This document shows positions 8,338-16,944 of a stretch of 64,000 nt of DNA, one piece after another. A model generated the notes under the pieces. That model did not search any database. It saw only the letters and a program-made list of their open reading frames with translations, and had not been told where the DNA came from. The DNA comes from Burkholderia stagnalis (GTDB lineage: Bacteria; Pseudomonadota; Gammaproteobacteria; Burkholderiales; Burkholderiaceae), in contig NZ_CADESW010000020.1 in the NCBI RefSeq assembly GCF_902830275.1, positions 1 through 64,000 on the forward strand, read 5' to 3'. Numbering within the stretch: the first letter of the stretch is position 1; each line of letters starts with the position of its first letter. Made by a program: the position numbers and the translations under genes.

Positions 8338-9012
8338 ATGATCAAACGTACGCGAATCGCCGCCGTTGCCATGGCCCTGGTTCTGGCCGTGCCGCTCATC
8401 GCCCTGCCGACGCCCGCCCGCTGCGACACGGCGCGCGCCGAAATCGACGACAAGTCCAGCGCGCAGACGCTGATCCGCTCCGTCACGCGGGAGATCCAGG
8501 AAGAAATCCGCTCGCGCGCGATAGAGCCGGGCGATACGGCCCGCATCCGGGAAATCGTCAACCGCGACATCCTGCCCTATACGGATCTGCGGCGCACCAC
8601 GCGGCTCGCGATGGGCCCGTTCTGGCAGAAGGCGACGCCCGAGCAACAGGACGCGCTCGCGAAACAATTCGAGCAATTGCTGATCCACACCTATTCGGGC
8701 GCGCTCGGGCTCGTGACGCCCAACCAGGAATTCCGCTATCCGCCGCTGCGCGAGACGGCCGACCAGACCGACATCGTCGTGAAGACGCTCGCGATGTACA
8801 ACGGCGAGCCCGTCGCGATCGACTACCGCCTGTATCGTTCGCCGGCCGGCTGGCGGGTGTACGACCTGAACGTGATGGGCGTGTGGCTCGTGCAGATCTA
8901 CCGGCACCAGTTCCGCGAGGAGATCCAGCAGAAAGGCGTCGACGGGCTGATCCGCACGCTGGCCGAGCGCAACGCGACGCTGTCCGCCGCGCCGCCGCCG
9001 TGGAAGCAGTGA
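8338..9012 (+). CDS. MlaC/Ttg2D-like periplasmic phospholipid-binding protein
   Basis: 224 aa with a Sec signal peptide (MIKRTRIAAVAMALVLAVPL..., cleavage near residue 28-30, ...TPARCDT) and an MlaC domain. Landmarks are VNRDILPYTDLRRTTRLAMGPFW, TPEQQDALAKQFEQLL and IDYRLYRSPAGWRVYDLNVMGVWLV. MlaC proteins carry phospholipids between the outer-membrane MlaA complex and the inner-membrane MlaFEDB ABC system. Here no mlaFEDB genes are adjacent: the neighbours are a LysR gene and polB. This is probably a stand-alone paralogue. The lipid-binding fold is inferred from motif similarity only. Confidence 0.85.
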   Translation: MIKRTRIAAVAMALVLAVPLIALPTPARCDTARAEIDDKSSAQTLIRSVTREIQEEIRSRAIEPGDTARIREIVNRDILPYTDLRRTTRLAMGPFWQKATPEQQDALAKQFEQLLIHTYSGALGLVTPNQEFRYPPLRETADQTDIVVKTLAMYNGEPVAIDYRLYRSPAGWRVYDLNVMGVWLVQIYRHQFREEIQQKGVDGLIRTLAERNATLSAAPPPWKQ

Positions 9013-9028
9013 CGCGCGGCGCGGCACG

Positions 9029-11407
9029 CTATCCCTGAAACAGCCGCCCCTGCCCCGATACGACCGATTCGAAATCGTCGCGCAGGAACGGCAGGATCGC
9101 GTCGGCGACGGGCTGCAGCTGGCGGCTCACGTAGAACGCATAGTCGATCGGCGCGCGCAGCGCCTCGAGCGGCTCCGGGCCGGCCGTCGTCATCATGTAG
9201 CTGATCCAGCCGCCGCGCTGGTATTGCAGCGGCCGCCCGTGCGCGTCGTTGAACGCATCGGCGAGGCGCGCCGCGCGCACGTGCGGCGGCACGTTGCGCT
9301 GGTACTCGCTGAGCGGCCGGCGCACGCGCTTGCGATAGATCAGCAGTTCGTCGAGTTCGCCGGCGAGCGTGCGGCGCACATAGTCGCGGATGAAATCCTG
9401 GTACGGCTCCCGCTTGAACACGCGCCGGTACAGTTCGCGCTGGAATTGCTGCGCGAGCGGGGTCCAGTCGGTGCGGACCGTCTCGAGGCCCTTGAACACG
9501 ACGTCTTCGCCGCCGTCCGCGGCTTGCGCGAGGCCCGCGTAGCGCTTCTTGCTGCCTTCGTCCGCGCCGCGCACGGTCGGCATCAGGAAGCGGCGATAGT
9601 GCCGCTCGTACTGCAGCTCGAGCGCGCTGTCGAGCCCGAAGCGCTCGCGCAGCTGCGTCTGCCACCAGCGGTTCACGTGCTCGACGAGCGCGCGCCCGAT
9701 GCGCGCGGCCGCTTCGTCGTCGTGCGGGCCCTTCAGCCAGACGAAGGTCGAATCGGTGTCGCCGTAGATCACCTCGTAGCCCTGCGCCTCGATCAGCTCG
9801 CGCGTGCGGTGCATGATCTCGTGGCCGCGCATCGTGATCGACGACGCGAGCCGCGGATCGAAGAAGCGGCAGCCGGTGGAGCCGAGCACGCCGTAGAACG
9901 CGTTCATGATGATCTTCAGCGCCTGCGACAGCGGCGCGTTGCGCTGGCGCTTCGCGAGCTCGCGGCCGTCCCATACGCGCCGCACGATGTCCGGCAGGCA
10001 ATGGCGCGTGCGCGAGAAGCGCGCGCCGAGAAAACCCGGCACGGACGCGTCGTCGCCGGGATCGGCGAGGCCTTCGATCAGCCCGACCGGGTCGATCAGG
10101 AACGTGCGGATGATCGACGGGTACAGGCTCTTGTAGTCGAACACGAGCACCGAATCGTAGAGGCCGGGCCGCGAATCCATCACGAAGCCGCCGGGGCTCG
10201 TCTGCCCGGTCACGTCGCCGAGGTTCGGCGCGACGTAGCCGAGCCGGTGCATGCGCGGCAGGTACAGGTGCGTGAAGGCCGCGACCGAGCCGCCCGTGCG
10301 ATCGGCGGCGAGGCCCGTGACGCTCGCGCGTTCGAGCATGAACGACAGCAGGTCCGCCTTGGCGAAGATGCGCGTGACGAGCTCGCAGTCCTTCAGGTTG
10401 TAGCGCGCGAGCGCGGGCTTGTCGTGCTCGAAGCGGCGCTGGATCTCGTCCATCCGCTGGTACGGGTTGTCGATCGACTTGCCCTCGCCGAGCAGCGCCT
10501 GCGCGACGGCTTCGAGGCTGAACGACGGGAAGGTCCAGGTCGCGGATTTCAGCGCGTCGATGCCGTCGATCAGCAGCCGGCCGGGCGCTGCGGCGAAGAA
10601 ATGGTCGGGGTGCTGGCTGTGCGCGCGCCCTTCGAGTTCGCTGCCGCCGCGCCCGAGCCGCAGCGGCACGCGATATTGCTCCGCGTGCGCGAGCAGCACG
10701 CGCAGGTCGAACTGGATCAGGTTCCAGCCGATGATCACGTCGGGGTCGTGCTGCTCGAACCAGTCGTTCAGCCGCGCGAGCAGCGCGGGCCGGCTGTCGC
10801 AGTAGGCGAGGTCGAAATCGGGGTCGGGGCCGTTCGCGTTGCCGGTGGCCGGGCCGAGCATGAACACCTGGCGCTGCCCGCAGCCTTCGAGCGCGATCGA
10901 ATACAGCTCGCTATGCGCACTGGTCTCGATGTCGAGCGACACGCAGCGCAGCGCGGGCCGGTAGCCGGCTTCGGCCTTCAGTTCGCCGTCGGCGAGCGCG
11001 CCGTCGCCGGCCGGCACGCCGCGGAACCGCACCGGCGCGGTGATGAAGCGCTCCATCATGTAGCGCTCGGGCGGCAGCACGTCGGCTTCGTACACGTCGA
11101 CGCCGGCCCGGGCGAGGCGCTTCTGCAGCGCGGCCAGATGGCGATAGCGCCGGCAATAGAGGCCCACCACCGGGCGCTGCCGGAAGTCGCGCAGTGCGAG
11201 CGGACGCAGCTCGGCGTCGCTTTCGCCGGCCAGCGCGCGCTCGGCGGCGTCGCGCTGCGCGGCGGGGATGAACGCGACCGATTCCTGCGGGCGCAGCCGC
11301 ACCAGGCGCGGACCGCGTTCGGTTGCCAGCCAGAACTCGATGTCGACGCCGCTTGCGGTGTCCCGCCAGTGGCGGGTGAGGATGAAACCCTGCTCGAAAT
11401 CCGTCAA
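9029..11407 (-). CDS. polB: DNA polymerase II (family B)
   Basis: 792 aa, close to E. coli Pol II (783 aa). The 3'-5' exonuclease motifs are present: SLDIET (Exo I), WNLIQFDLRVL (Exo II) and YNLKDCELV (Exo III). So are polymerase motif A (DYKSLYPSIIRTF, D424), motif B (KIIMNAFYGVLGS) and motif C (YGDTDSTF, D550 and D552). All catalytic acids are intact, so the enzyme should be active in damage-tolerant synthesis and replication restart. The start at 11407 gives MTDFEQGFILTRHW, the usual N-terminus. It is convergent with the mlaC-like gene (16 bp apart). I did not see a clear LexA box in the upstream 500 bp. Confidence 0.96.
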   Translation of the reverse strand: MTDFEQGFILTRHWRDTASGVDIEFWLATERGPRLVRLRPQESVAFIPAAQRDAAERALAGESDAELRPLALRDFRQRPVVGLYCRRYRHLAALQKRLARAGVDVYEADVLPPERYMMERFITAPVRFRGVPAGDGALADGELKAEAGYRPALRCVSLDIETSAHSELYSIALEGCGQRQVFMLGPATGNANGPDPDFDLAYCDSRPALLARLNDWFEQHDPDVIIGWNLIQFDLRVLLAHAEQYRVPLRLGRGGSELEGRAHSQHPDHFFAAAPGRLLIDGIDALKSATWTFPSFSLEAVAQALLGEGKSIDNPYQRMDEIQRRFEHDKPALARYNLKDCELVTRIFAKADLLSFMLERASVTGLAADRTGGSVAAFTHLYLPRMHRLGYVAPNLGDVTGQTSPGGFVMDSRPGLYDSVLVFDYKSLYPSIIRTFLIDPVGLIEGLADPGDDASVPGFLGARFSRTRHCLPDIVRRVWDGRELAKRQRNAPLSQALKIIMNAFYGVLGSTGCRFFDPRLASSITMRGHEIMHRTRELIEAQGYEVIYGDTDSTFVWLKGPHDDEAAARIGRALVEHVNRWWQTQLRERFGLDSALELQYERHYRRFLMPTVRGADEGSKKRYAGLAQAADGGEDVVFKGLETVRTDWTPLAQQFQRELYRRVFKREPYQDFIRDYVRRTLAGELDELLIYRKRVRRPLSEYQRNVPPHVRAARLADAFNDAHGRPLQYQRGGWISYMMTTAGPEPLEALRAPIDYAFYVSRQLQPVADAILPFLRDDFESVVSGQGRLFQG

Positions 11408-11913
11408 AACGTACGCTCGCCGTCGATGCCCAGGCGGCGAATTCTAGCAAGCGGGGGCGGGGGAAACCGCGCATCGACGAGCGCCGCCAGGCGGGCGCGT
11501 GCGTACGGCAATCGTAAGCTTCGATCGCCCGCGCGCCGGATTTCGTCCGACCGATCCCGCACTCGAATAGTCGCCTTAACGGAATCGCACTAGGCGTATA
11601 CACGCGTTCCGCGGCGACGAAGCCCCGTTTCACGCCGATATAAGCGCGCCGACATGCGCTGCATGCTCGTCGCCCAATGGGACGCGATGTTCTGTTCGCC
11701 TACCCTTCGCTACGGCAAATGCAGATGACGGGGCTCGCAGGCAAGCGCGCCGCACGGCGCGTACCCCTTCCGCCGACGCCCCCGAAGCGCCGAGACGCAC
11801 AACGGCTCGCCCGTCCCCACGACGTTGCCGAACCCACCATTAGATTAGATACGAGACAAACCTGACGACGGCCCACGGCGGCCGTTTCAGCATGCTGATA
11901 AAGGAGCAAGCTC
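11408..11913. other. Divergent intergenic region polB / purine permease
   Basis: 506 bp without a convincing gene. A 62-codon frame at 11677-11865 lacks a ribosome binding site and has no recognisable family, so I do not call it. The 80 bp before the permease hold the only AT-richer patch (ATTAGATTAGATACGAG near 11840-11856), a weak -10-like element, a CAGCATGCTG palindrome at 11890-11899 and the RBS AAGGAG at 11900-11905. No riboswitch-like fold was recognised. Confidence 0.5.
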
Positions 11914-13299
11914 ATGAGTGATACCCCGGTGCAGCCGGTCGCCGGCGTCGGCGCGGAAGCAGAGTTCGGCGCCAAGGGCGTCGTCGATCGATACTTCGGC
12001 ATTTCCGCGCGGGGCAGCACGCAGCGCCGCGAAATCGTCGCGGGTATCACCACGTTCCTGGCGATGGTCTATTCGGTGTTCGTCGTGCCCGGCATGTTCG
12101 GCAAGGCCGGCTTCGACACGAGCGCCGTGTTCGTCGCCGTCTGCCTGACGACCGCGTTCGGCTCGCTGCTGATGGGCCTGTGGGCCAGGCTGCCGATCGC
12201 GATCGGCTGCGCGATCTCGCTGACCGCGTTCACCGCGTTCGGCCTCGTGCTCGGCAAGGGCCTGCCGCCCACGGTCGCGCTCGGCGCGGTGTTCCTGATG
12301 GGGCTCGTGTTCACCGGCATTTCGGTGACCGGCGTGCGCTCGTGGATCCTGCGCAACCTGCCCGCGGGCGTCGCGCACGGCACGGGGATCGGCATCGGCC
12401 TGTTCCTGCTGCTGATCGCGTCGAACGACGTCGGCCTCGTCGTCAAGAACCCGGGCGCCGGCCTGCCGGTGTCGCTCGGCCAGATCACCGCGCTGCCGGT
12501 GATCATGTCGGTGATCGGCCTCGCCGCGATCTTCGGGCTGGAAAAGCGCCGCGTGCCGGGCGGCATCCTGCTGGTCGTGATCGCGATCTCGGTGTTCGGC
12601 CTCGCGTTCGATCCGGGCGTGAAGTTCCGCGGCGTGTTCGCGCTGCCTTCGCTGAGCGCGCCGGGCCACGCGTCGCTGATCGGCGCGATGGACATCAGGG
12701 GCGCGCTGTCGCTCGCGGTGCTGCCGAGCGTGCTGGCGCTCGTGATGACCGCCGTGTTCGACGCGACCGGCACGATCCGCGCGGTCGCGGGGCAGGCGGG
12801 CCTGCTCGACGAGAACGGCCGCATCATCAACGGCGGCCGCGCGCTCACTGCGGATTCGGTGAGCTCGATCTTCTCCGGCTTTCTCGGCGGCGCGCCGGCG
12901 GCGGCCTACATCGAGTCGAGCGTCGGCGTCGCGGCCGGCGCGAAGTCGGGCCTCGCGGCCGCGGTGGTCGGCCTGCTGTTCCTGGTCGTGATGTTCTTCT
13001 CGCCGCTCGCGGGGCTCGTGCCGTCGTATGCGACCGCGCCGGCGCTGATGTACGTCGGGCTGCTGATGCTGGGCAGCGTGAGCAAGCTGCACATGGACGA
13101 CATGGTCGACGCGATGTCCGGCCTGGTGTGCGCGGTGTTCATCGTGCTGACCGCCAACATCGTGACGGGCATCATGCTCGGCTTCTCGACGCTCGTGATC
13201 GGGCGCATCGCGAGCGGCGAGGTGCGCAAGCTCAACGTCGGCACCGTCGCGATCGCGGTCGTGCTCGTCGTGTTCTATCTGGGCGGCTGGGCGATCTGA
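11914..13299 (+). CDS. NCS2/AzgA-type purine (adenine/guanine/hypoxanthine) permease
   Basis: 461-aa inner-membrane transporter. It carries the AzgA-subfamily start (RYFGISARGSTQRREIVAGITTFLAMVYSVFVVPG), TGIGIGLFLLLIASNDVGLV, VMTAVFDATGTIRAVAGQ and the SIFSGFLGGAPAAAYIESSVGVAAGAKSGLAA block. Proton-coupled purine base uptake is the known role of the family; E. coli AdeP/GhxP are about 445-450 aa. RBS AAGGAGCAAGCTC precedes the ATG. It appears monocistronic, ending in the strong terminator at 13356-13386. The exact base specificity (adenine versus guanine/hypoxanthine) cannot be read here. Confidence 0.93.
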   Translation: MSDTPVQPVAGVGAEAEFGAKGVVDRYFGISARGSTQRREIVAGITTFLAMVYSVFVVPGMFGKAGFDTSAVFVAVCLTTAFGSLLMGLWARLPIAIGCAISLTAFTAFGLVLGKGLPPTVALGAVFLMGLVFTGISVTGVRSWILRNLPAGVAHGTGIGIGLFLLLIASNDVGLVVKNPGAGLPVSLGQITALPVIMSVIGLAAIFGLEKRRVPGGILLVVIAISVFGLAFDPGVKFRGVFALPSLSAPGHASLIGAMDIRGALSLAVLPSVLALVMTAVFDATGTIRAVAGQAGLLDENGRIINGGRALTADSVSSIFSGFLGGAPAAAYIESSVGVAAGAKSGLAAAVVGLLFLVVMFFSPLAGLVPSYATAPALMYVGLLMLGSVSKLHMDDMVDAMSGLVCAVFIVLTANIVTGIMLGFSTLVIGRIASGEVRKLNVGTVAIAVVLVVFYLGGWAI

Positions 13300-13355
13300 G
13301 CGGCATCGACAACGGCGTTGTTTCCTCCGCCATCATCATCGTTGGTGGTCTCCTG

Positions 13356-13386
13356 GCCCGGGAGCTTCGGTTTCCGGGCTTTTTTT
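13356..13386 (+). terminator. Intrinsic terminator of the purine permease gene
   Basis: A stem of 10 pairs (GCCCGG at 13356-13361 with CCGGGC at 13374-13379, then wobble/AU pairs and C-G) is closed by an extra-stable UUCG tetraloop (13366-13369). Seven T follow at 13380-13386. It lies 57 bp after the permease stop. Confidence 0.93.
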
Positions 13387-13526
13387 GGACTCTTCGCGGA
13401 TTTTCGTGGATGCTGCCGTTCGACCCGGCCTGGTCAGTCAATATCAACAAACCGGCCATTCGTTCGTCGTGGCGTGCAAAAAGGCGGGTCCCGGCGAGCA
13501 TGAACCAAAGCGGAAAATGGCGGCGC

Positions 13527-14411
13527 CTACGCCAATCGCAGATCCCACAACACATCGAGTACGTGTTTTGTGGAACGCTCGATGTGCCCCGCGCGATGGG
13601 CGATGCCGAGCCGACGCCACAACGCCGGGCGCAGCGGACGCATGACGATGCGCTCGTCGGGTAATGGCGTAGCGGCCTCATGAGGCAACAGCGCGGCGCC
13701 GTAACCTGCCGCTACCAGGCTCTTGATTGCGTCGTTGTAGTTGAGCTGAATGCGCGGCGCAGGATGGTGCCCACCGGCCGCGAACCACTCCGTAGTCAGA
13801 CGCGAGAGACGCGTGGTCGTGTCGTTGAGAATGAGCGGTTGGGCGGCGAGCCATTCAGGCGTGACGCGGGCCGGACACCGCCAATGCGCCGGCACGAAGG
13901 CCATCACGGGGTCGCGGCGCCAAGGCTTTATCGCGAGTCCGGCCACCGGAGGCTGAGGCAGTGCGACCAGCCCGACATCCAGCGTTCCATCCGCCAGTCG
14001 GGACAGCGTTTCATGTGAAGTGAGGACTGCCACCTGAACGTCGATACCGGGATGGTGCTGGCGCAGCACCTCGAGCGCTTGCGGCAACAGGTGTGCGATA
14101 GCGCCGGTAGATGCACCGAGCCGCACGCGCCCTCCGAGCCCCTGCACCTGGCGTTCGACGTCGTCCAACGCCCGCTCCGCATCGGCCAGCAGTCGACGCG
14201 CGCGCTCCACCAGCACCTCGCCTATCGCCGACGGCCTGACATGTCCTCGCTTGCGTGACAGGAGTGGCGCCCCAATGCGGCCTTCGAGTTCAGCGATGTG
14301 GAGGCTGACCGTTGGCGGCGCGAGGTGCAATGCACGCGCTGCATCGGCAAACGAGCCACGGTCGGCAATGGCGACCAGAGTGCGCAAGCGGTCCAGGCTG
14401 ATCTCTCGCAT
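13527..14411 (-). CDS. LysR family transcriptional regulator (divergent from argC)
   Basis: 294 aa with a typical LysR HTH (LDRLRTLVAIADRGSFADAARALHLAPPTVSLHIAELEGRIGAPLL) and an effector domain ending in a WRRLGIAHR-type segment. It is divergently transcribed from a type-2 N-acetyl-gamma-glutamyl-phosphate reductase gene with a 129-bp spacer. The inverted repeat at 14424-14440, 13 bp from its start, is a plausible autoregulatory site. Codon use is less GC-biased than in flanking genes, a feature shared with the argC gene, so the pair may have arrived together. The effector is unknown; arginine or a related amino acid would fit but is inference. Confidence 0.9.
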   Translation of the reverse strand: MREISLDRLRTLVAIADRGSFADAARALHLAPPTVSLHIAELEGRIGAPLLSRKRGHVRPSAIGEVLVERARRLLADAERALDDVERQVQGLGGRVRLGASTGAIAHLLPQALEVLRQHHPGIDVQVAVLTSHETLSRLADGTLDVGLVALPQPPVAGLAIKPWRRDPVMAFVPAHWRCPARVTPEWLAAQPLILNDTTTRLSRLTTEWFAAGGHHPAPRIQLNYNDAIKSLVAAGYGAALLPHEAATPLPDERIVMRPLRPALWRRLGIAHRAGHIERSTKHVLDVLWDLRLA

Positions 14412-14423
14412 GTCGGCGTCCCG

Positions 14424-14440
14424 ATTCAGAAAAACTGAAT
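14424..14440. promoter_or_regulatory. Candidate LysR operator
   Basis: Inverted repeat ATTCAG-AAAAA-CTGAAT (6-bp arms, 5-nt spacer) 13 bp upstream of the LysR start. It has the dyad size of a LysR T-N11-A recognition site and lies in the only AT-rich part of the divergent promoter. Confidence 0.5.
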
Positions 14441-14540
14441 ATATCCGTTATGAAATTCAACTTTCTCTATTCTGGCGGCCCGTTGAACATAGGGGCTCGT
14501 TCTATCCATTACAACCTGAAGTCAGCGGAGTATTCCACGT

Positions 14541-15470
14541 ATGAGCTCTCCCGTTGTTTTCATCGATGGCGACCAGGGCACCACCGGGTTGCAGATACAC
14601 GAACGGCTGCGCAACCGGACCGACCTCAGACTGGTCACGCTTGCCGCTGCAGAACGCAAAGATCCGCGGCGTCGCGCAGAAGCCATCAACGCCTGCGACA
14701 TTGCCATCCTCTGTTTGCCCGATGCCGCCGCGCGCGAGGCCGTGGACTTCATCGTCAATCCTGCCGTCAGAGTCATCGACGCAAGCTCCGCCCACCGCAC
14801 GCATGCGGACTGGACATACGGCTTTCCGGAAATGACGGCGGGACAGGCCGAACGCATTGCGAACGCACGACGGGTTACCAATCCCGGTTGCTATCCGACC
14901 GGTGCAATCGGCTTGCTGCGCCCTCTGTTGCAAGCCGGGCTTATACCGGACAACTACCCGGTGAGCATTCATGCGGTATCCGGCTACTCCGGACGCGGGC
15001 GTGCCGGCGTGGAGGAACATGAGCGGCAGGGTGCCGTCAACGCGCCTGCATACCAGGTTTATGGTCTGGAACTCGCGCACAAGCACCCCCCGGAAATCCA
15101 GCAGCACGCGTGCCTCGCGCAGCGTCCCGTCTTCGTCCCCGCGTATGGCGCGTTCTGCCAGGGCATCGTGCTGACGGTGCCTCTGGCGTTGCGGCTGCTG
15201 GCGCCCGATGTGGACGGCGCCACGTTACACGCATGCCTTGCACGCCACTATGCCGAGGCGGCCCACGTCCATGTCTTGCCGCTGGACGAATCGTGCGCCT
15301 TGAAGCACCTTGATCCGCAAGCGCTGAATGGTACGAACGACATGCGCTTGAGCGTATTTCCCAACATGGAGCACGGGCACGTCCTGCTGTCCGCGGTTTT
15401 CGACAATCTTGGCAAAGGCGCATCCGGTGCCGCGGTTCAGAACCTGAACCTGATGCTCTCGCAGCAATAG
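14541..15470 (+). CDS. argC: N-acetyl-gamma-glutamyl-phosphate reductase, type 2
   Basis: 309 aa, the short (type 2) ArgC class. The N-terminal NAD(P)-binding motif reads FIDGDQGTTGLQIHERL instead of GxTGxxG. The catalytic cysteine is C117 in NPGCYPTG, followed by HAVSGYSGRG. It reduces N-acetylglutamyl phosphate to the semialdehyde in arginine synthesis. A GGAG at 14527 sets the ATG. Burkholderia normally also carries a type-1 ArgC elsewhere, so this is likely a second copy. The pairing with a LysR regulator and the compositional difference from neighbours suggest a separate role or acquisition. Confidence 0.93.
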   Translation: MSSPVVFIDGDQGTTGLQIHERLRNRTDLRLVTLAAAERKDPRRRAEAINACDIAILCLPDAAAREAVDFIVNPAVRVIDASSAHRTHADWTYGFPEMTAGQAERIANARRVTNPGCYPTGAIGLLRPLLQAGLIPDNYPVSIHAVSGYSGRGRAGVEEHERQGAVNAPAYQVYGLELAHKHPPEIQQHACLAQRPVFVPAYGAFCQGIVLTVPLALRLLAPDVDGATLHACLARHYAEAAHVHVLPLDESCALKHLDPQALNGTNDMRLSVFPNMEHGHVLLSAVFDNLGKGASGAAVQNLNLMLSQQ

Positions 15471-15569
15471 TCGTCGATGGCTCGAGCTGAAGTTCGGCTG
15501 CCTCCGTACCGGAACCTGCGCGCAGGCGCGCAGTCAGATGCCTTTTCAAACCGCAAGGTAGAGAGTCGA

Positions 15570-15953
15570 ATGAATCGAATTATTCGCGCGATCACGCTGA
15601 CGGCTACGCTGGCCGGTGCCGCCGCACTCGCCGCTTGTGAAACCCGCGGAGGCAACGTGCAGGCATCCACCACCGGTCCGGCGGACGGCCAACCGGTCAC
15701 GAAAACCGTCTACGTCGCGCCGAAGACGGCGCGCTGCGTCGGCGTCGCGCCGATGGAGTGCCTGCAGGTGCGCGACCACCCGGACGGCGCATGGAGCCTG
15801 TGGTACGCGGGCATCGAAGGCTTCGACTTCAAGCCGGGCTTCCGCTACGAACTACAGATCGACGAATACAAGGTTGCGCAGCCGCCGGCCGACGGCTCGT
15901 CGATTCGCTGGGTGCTGAAGCGCGTCGTGTCGCGCGTGCCGGCGAGCGAGTGA
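15570..15953 (+). CDS. DUF4377-domain lipoprotein
   Basis: 127 aa. A lipoprotein signal peptide ends in LAAC with Cys23 as the lipidated residue. The mature part matches the DUF4377 pattern: TVYVAPKTARCVGVAPMECLQVRD, W-x-LWYAGIEGFDFKPGFRYELQI, then PPADGSSIRWVLKRVVSR. It is often found next to HslJ/META domains and is assumed to sit in the envelope; molecular function is unknown. ATG 15570 is chosen because the signal peptide begins there; about 31 upstream in-frame codons are not signal-like. It is convergent with the LysR gene at 15971. Confidence 0.82.
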   Translation: MNRIIRAITLTATLAGAAALAACETRGGNVQASTTGPADGQPVTKTVYVAPKTARCVGVAPMECLQVRDHPDGAWSLWYAGIEGFDFKPGFRYELQIDEYKVAQPPADGSSIRWVLKRVVSRVPASE

Positions 15954-15970
15954 CGCGCAGGGGCCGGCCG

Positions 15971-16837
15971 CTATCCGCCGAACGCGGCGACGATCTCGTC
16001 GATCGTCACGCGAATCCGCGCGGTGTGCCGCAGGTCCTGATGCGTGACGAGCCAGATCTCGTATCGCGCATCGCCCGAACGGTCGGGCCAGATCCGCACG
16101 AGGCCGTCGCGTTCGCCCATCGGCACCGGTATCTCGCAGATGCCGAGCCCGGCCTTCATCGCCGCACGCAGCGTCAGGTTGGTGTTCAGCCGCGCGACGA
16201 TGCGGCCGCCCGCCAGCGGCTCGCCGACGAAGGCGGGCACGGCCATCTTCGCGAGGTGCGGCTGGTACACGACGAGATCGTGCCCGGCGAACCGCTCGCC
16301 CGGCACCGGTTCGCCGTGGCGCCGCACGTAGTCGCGCGACGCGAACAGCCCCGTTTCCCAGCTCGCGAGACGGCGGGCGAGCAGGTCCGGATTGCGCGGC
16401 TTTACGGTGCGGATCGCGATGTCGGCTTCGCGCTTCGCGAGGTTGAGGACTTGCGTGGTCGTGTCGAGCATCACCGACACGTCCGGATGCTTCGCATGCA
16501 GGCGCTCGATCGCGGGCATCACGAATTCCTGCGCGAGCGCGTCGGTGGTCGACAGCTTCACCTCACCGGCGAGCCGCTTGTCCACGCCTTGCGCATGACG
16601 CACGAGATCGTGCGCGGATTGCTCCATGGCCTCGGCCGCGCGAATCGCGATCTTGCCGACGGGCGTCAGCGCATAGCCGTTCGACGTGCGCAGGAACAGC
16701 GTCGCGCCGAGCGCGTGCTCGAGCGCGGCGAGCCTGCGGCCCACGGTGGCCTGGTCGATGTCGAGTGCGCGCGCGGCGGCGCGTAACGTGCGTTCCCGAT
16801 GCAGCGCGACGAAAACGCGTGCGTCGTCCCAATTCAT
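15971..16837 (-). CDS. LysR family transcriptional regulator
   Basis: 288 aa from the ATG at 16837, the start that puts the canonical MNWDDARVFVALHRERTLRAAARALDIDQATVGRRLAALE at the N-terminus; seven extra codons to 16858 would overlap the operator. The effector domain has VKPRNPDLLARRLASWETGLFAS and ends in the HTARIRVTIDEI segment. No divergent partner is present. A near-perfect palindrome at 16850-16869 just upstream suggests autoregulation. Target genes are unknown; the HAD-like gene upstream is in the same direction. Confidence 0.9.
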   Translation of the reverse strand: MNWDDARVFVALHRERTLRAAARALDIDQATVGRRLAALEHALGATLFLRTSNGYALTPVGKIAIRAAEAMEQSAHDLVRHAQGVDKRLAGEVKLSTTDALAQEFVMPAIERLHAKHPDVSVMLDTTTQVLNLAKREADIAIRTVKPRNPDLLARRLASWETGLFASRDYVRRHGEPVPGERFAGHDLVVYQPHLAKMAVPAFVGEPLAGGRIVARLNTNLTLRAAMKAGLGICEIPVPMGERDGLVRIWPDRSGDARYEIWLVTHQDLRHTARIRVTIDEIVAAFGG

Positions 16838-16849
16838 GTGGCCCCCGGC

Positions 16850-16869
16850 ATGATGCAAATTCGCATCAT
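16850..16869. promoter_or_regulatory. Candidate LysR autoregulatory operator
   Basis: ATGATGC-AAATTC-GCATCAT: perfect 7-bp arms with a 6-nt, nearly symmetrical centre, 13 bp upstream of the LysR start at 16837. The size and position fit a LysR dimer site overlapping the promoter. Confidence 0.55.
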
Positions 16870-16944
16870 ACGGCCGGCCGTTCTGCGCGTGTCAAGCGCG
16901 CGGTGCGCACGCGCCGGTGCGGCGGGCGGCCTGTTTCCTTCCGT

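Noticed and set aside
9224..11593. A 789-codon rightward frame antisense to polB
   Set aside because: polB has all exonuclease and polymerase motifs on the other strand; this frame is low-complexity Arg/Ala/Glu with no start signal.
11677..11865. A 62-codon frame upstream of the purine permease as a leader gene
   Set aside because: No RBS and no recognisable protein features; it lies in a GC-rich gap where such frames are expected by chance.
11820..11913. A purine riboswitch before the permease
   Set aside because: No conserved three-way-junction sequence could be recognised, and such riboswitches are not expected in Burkholderia.
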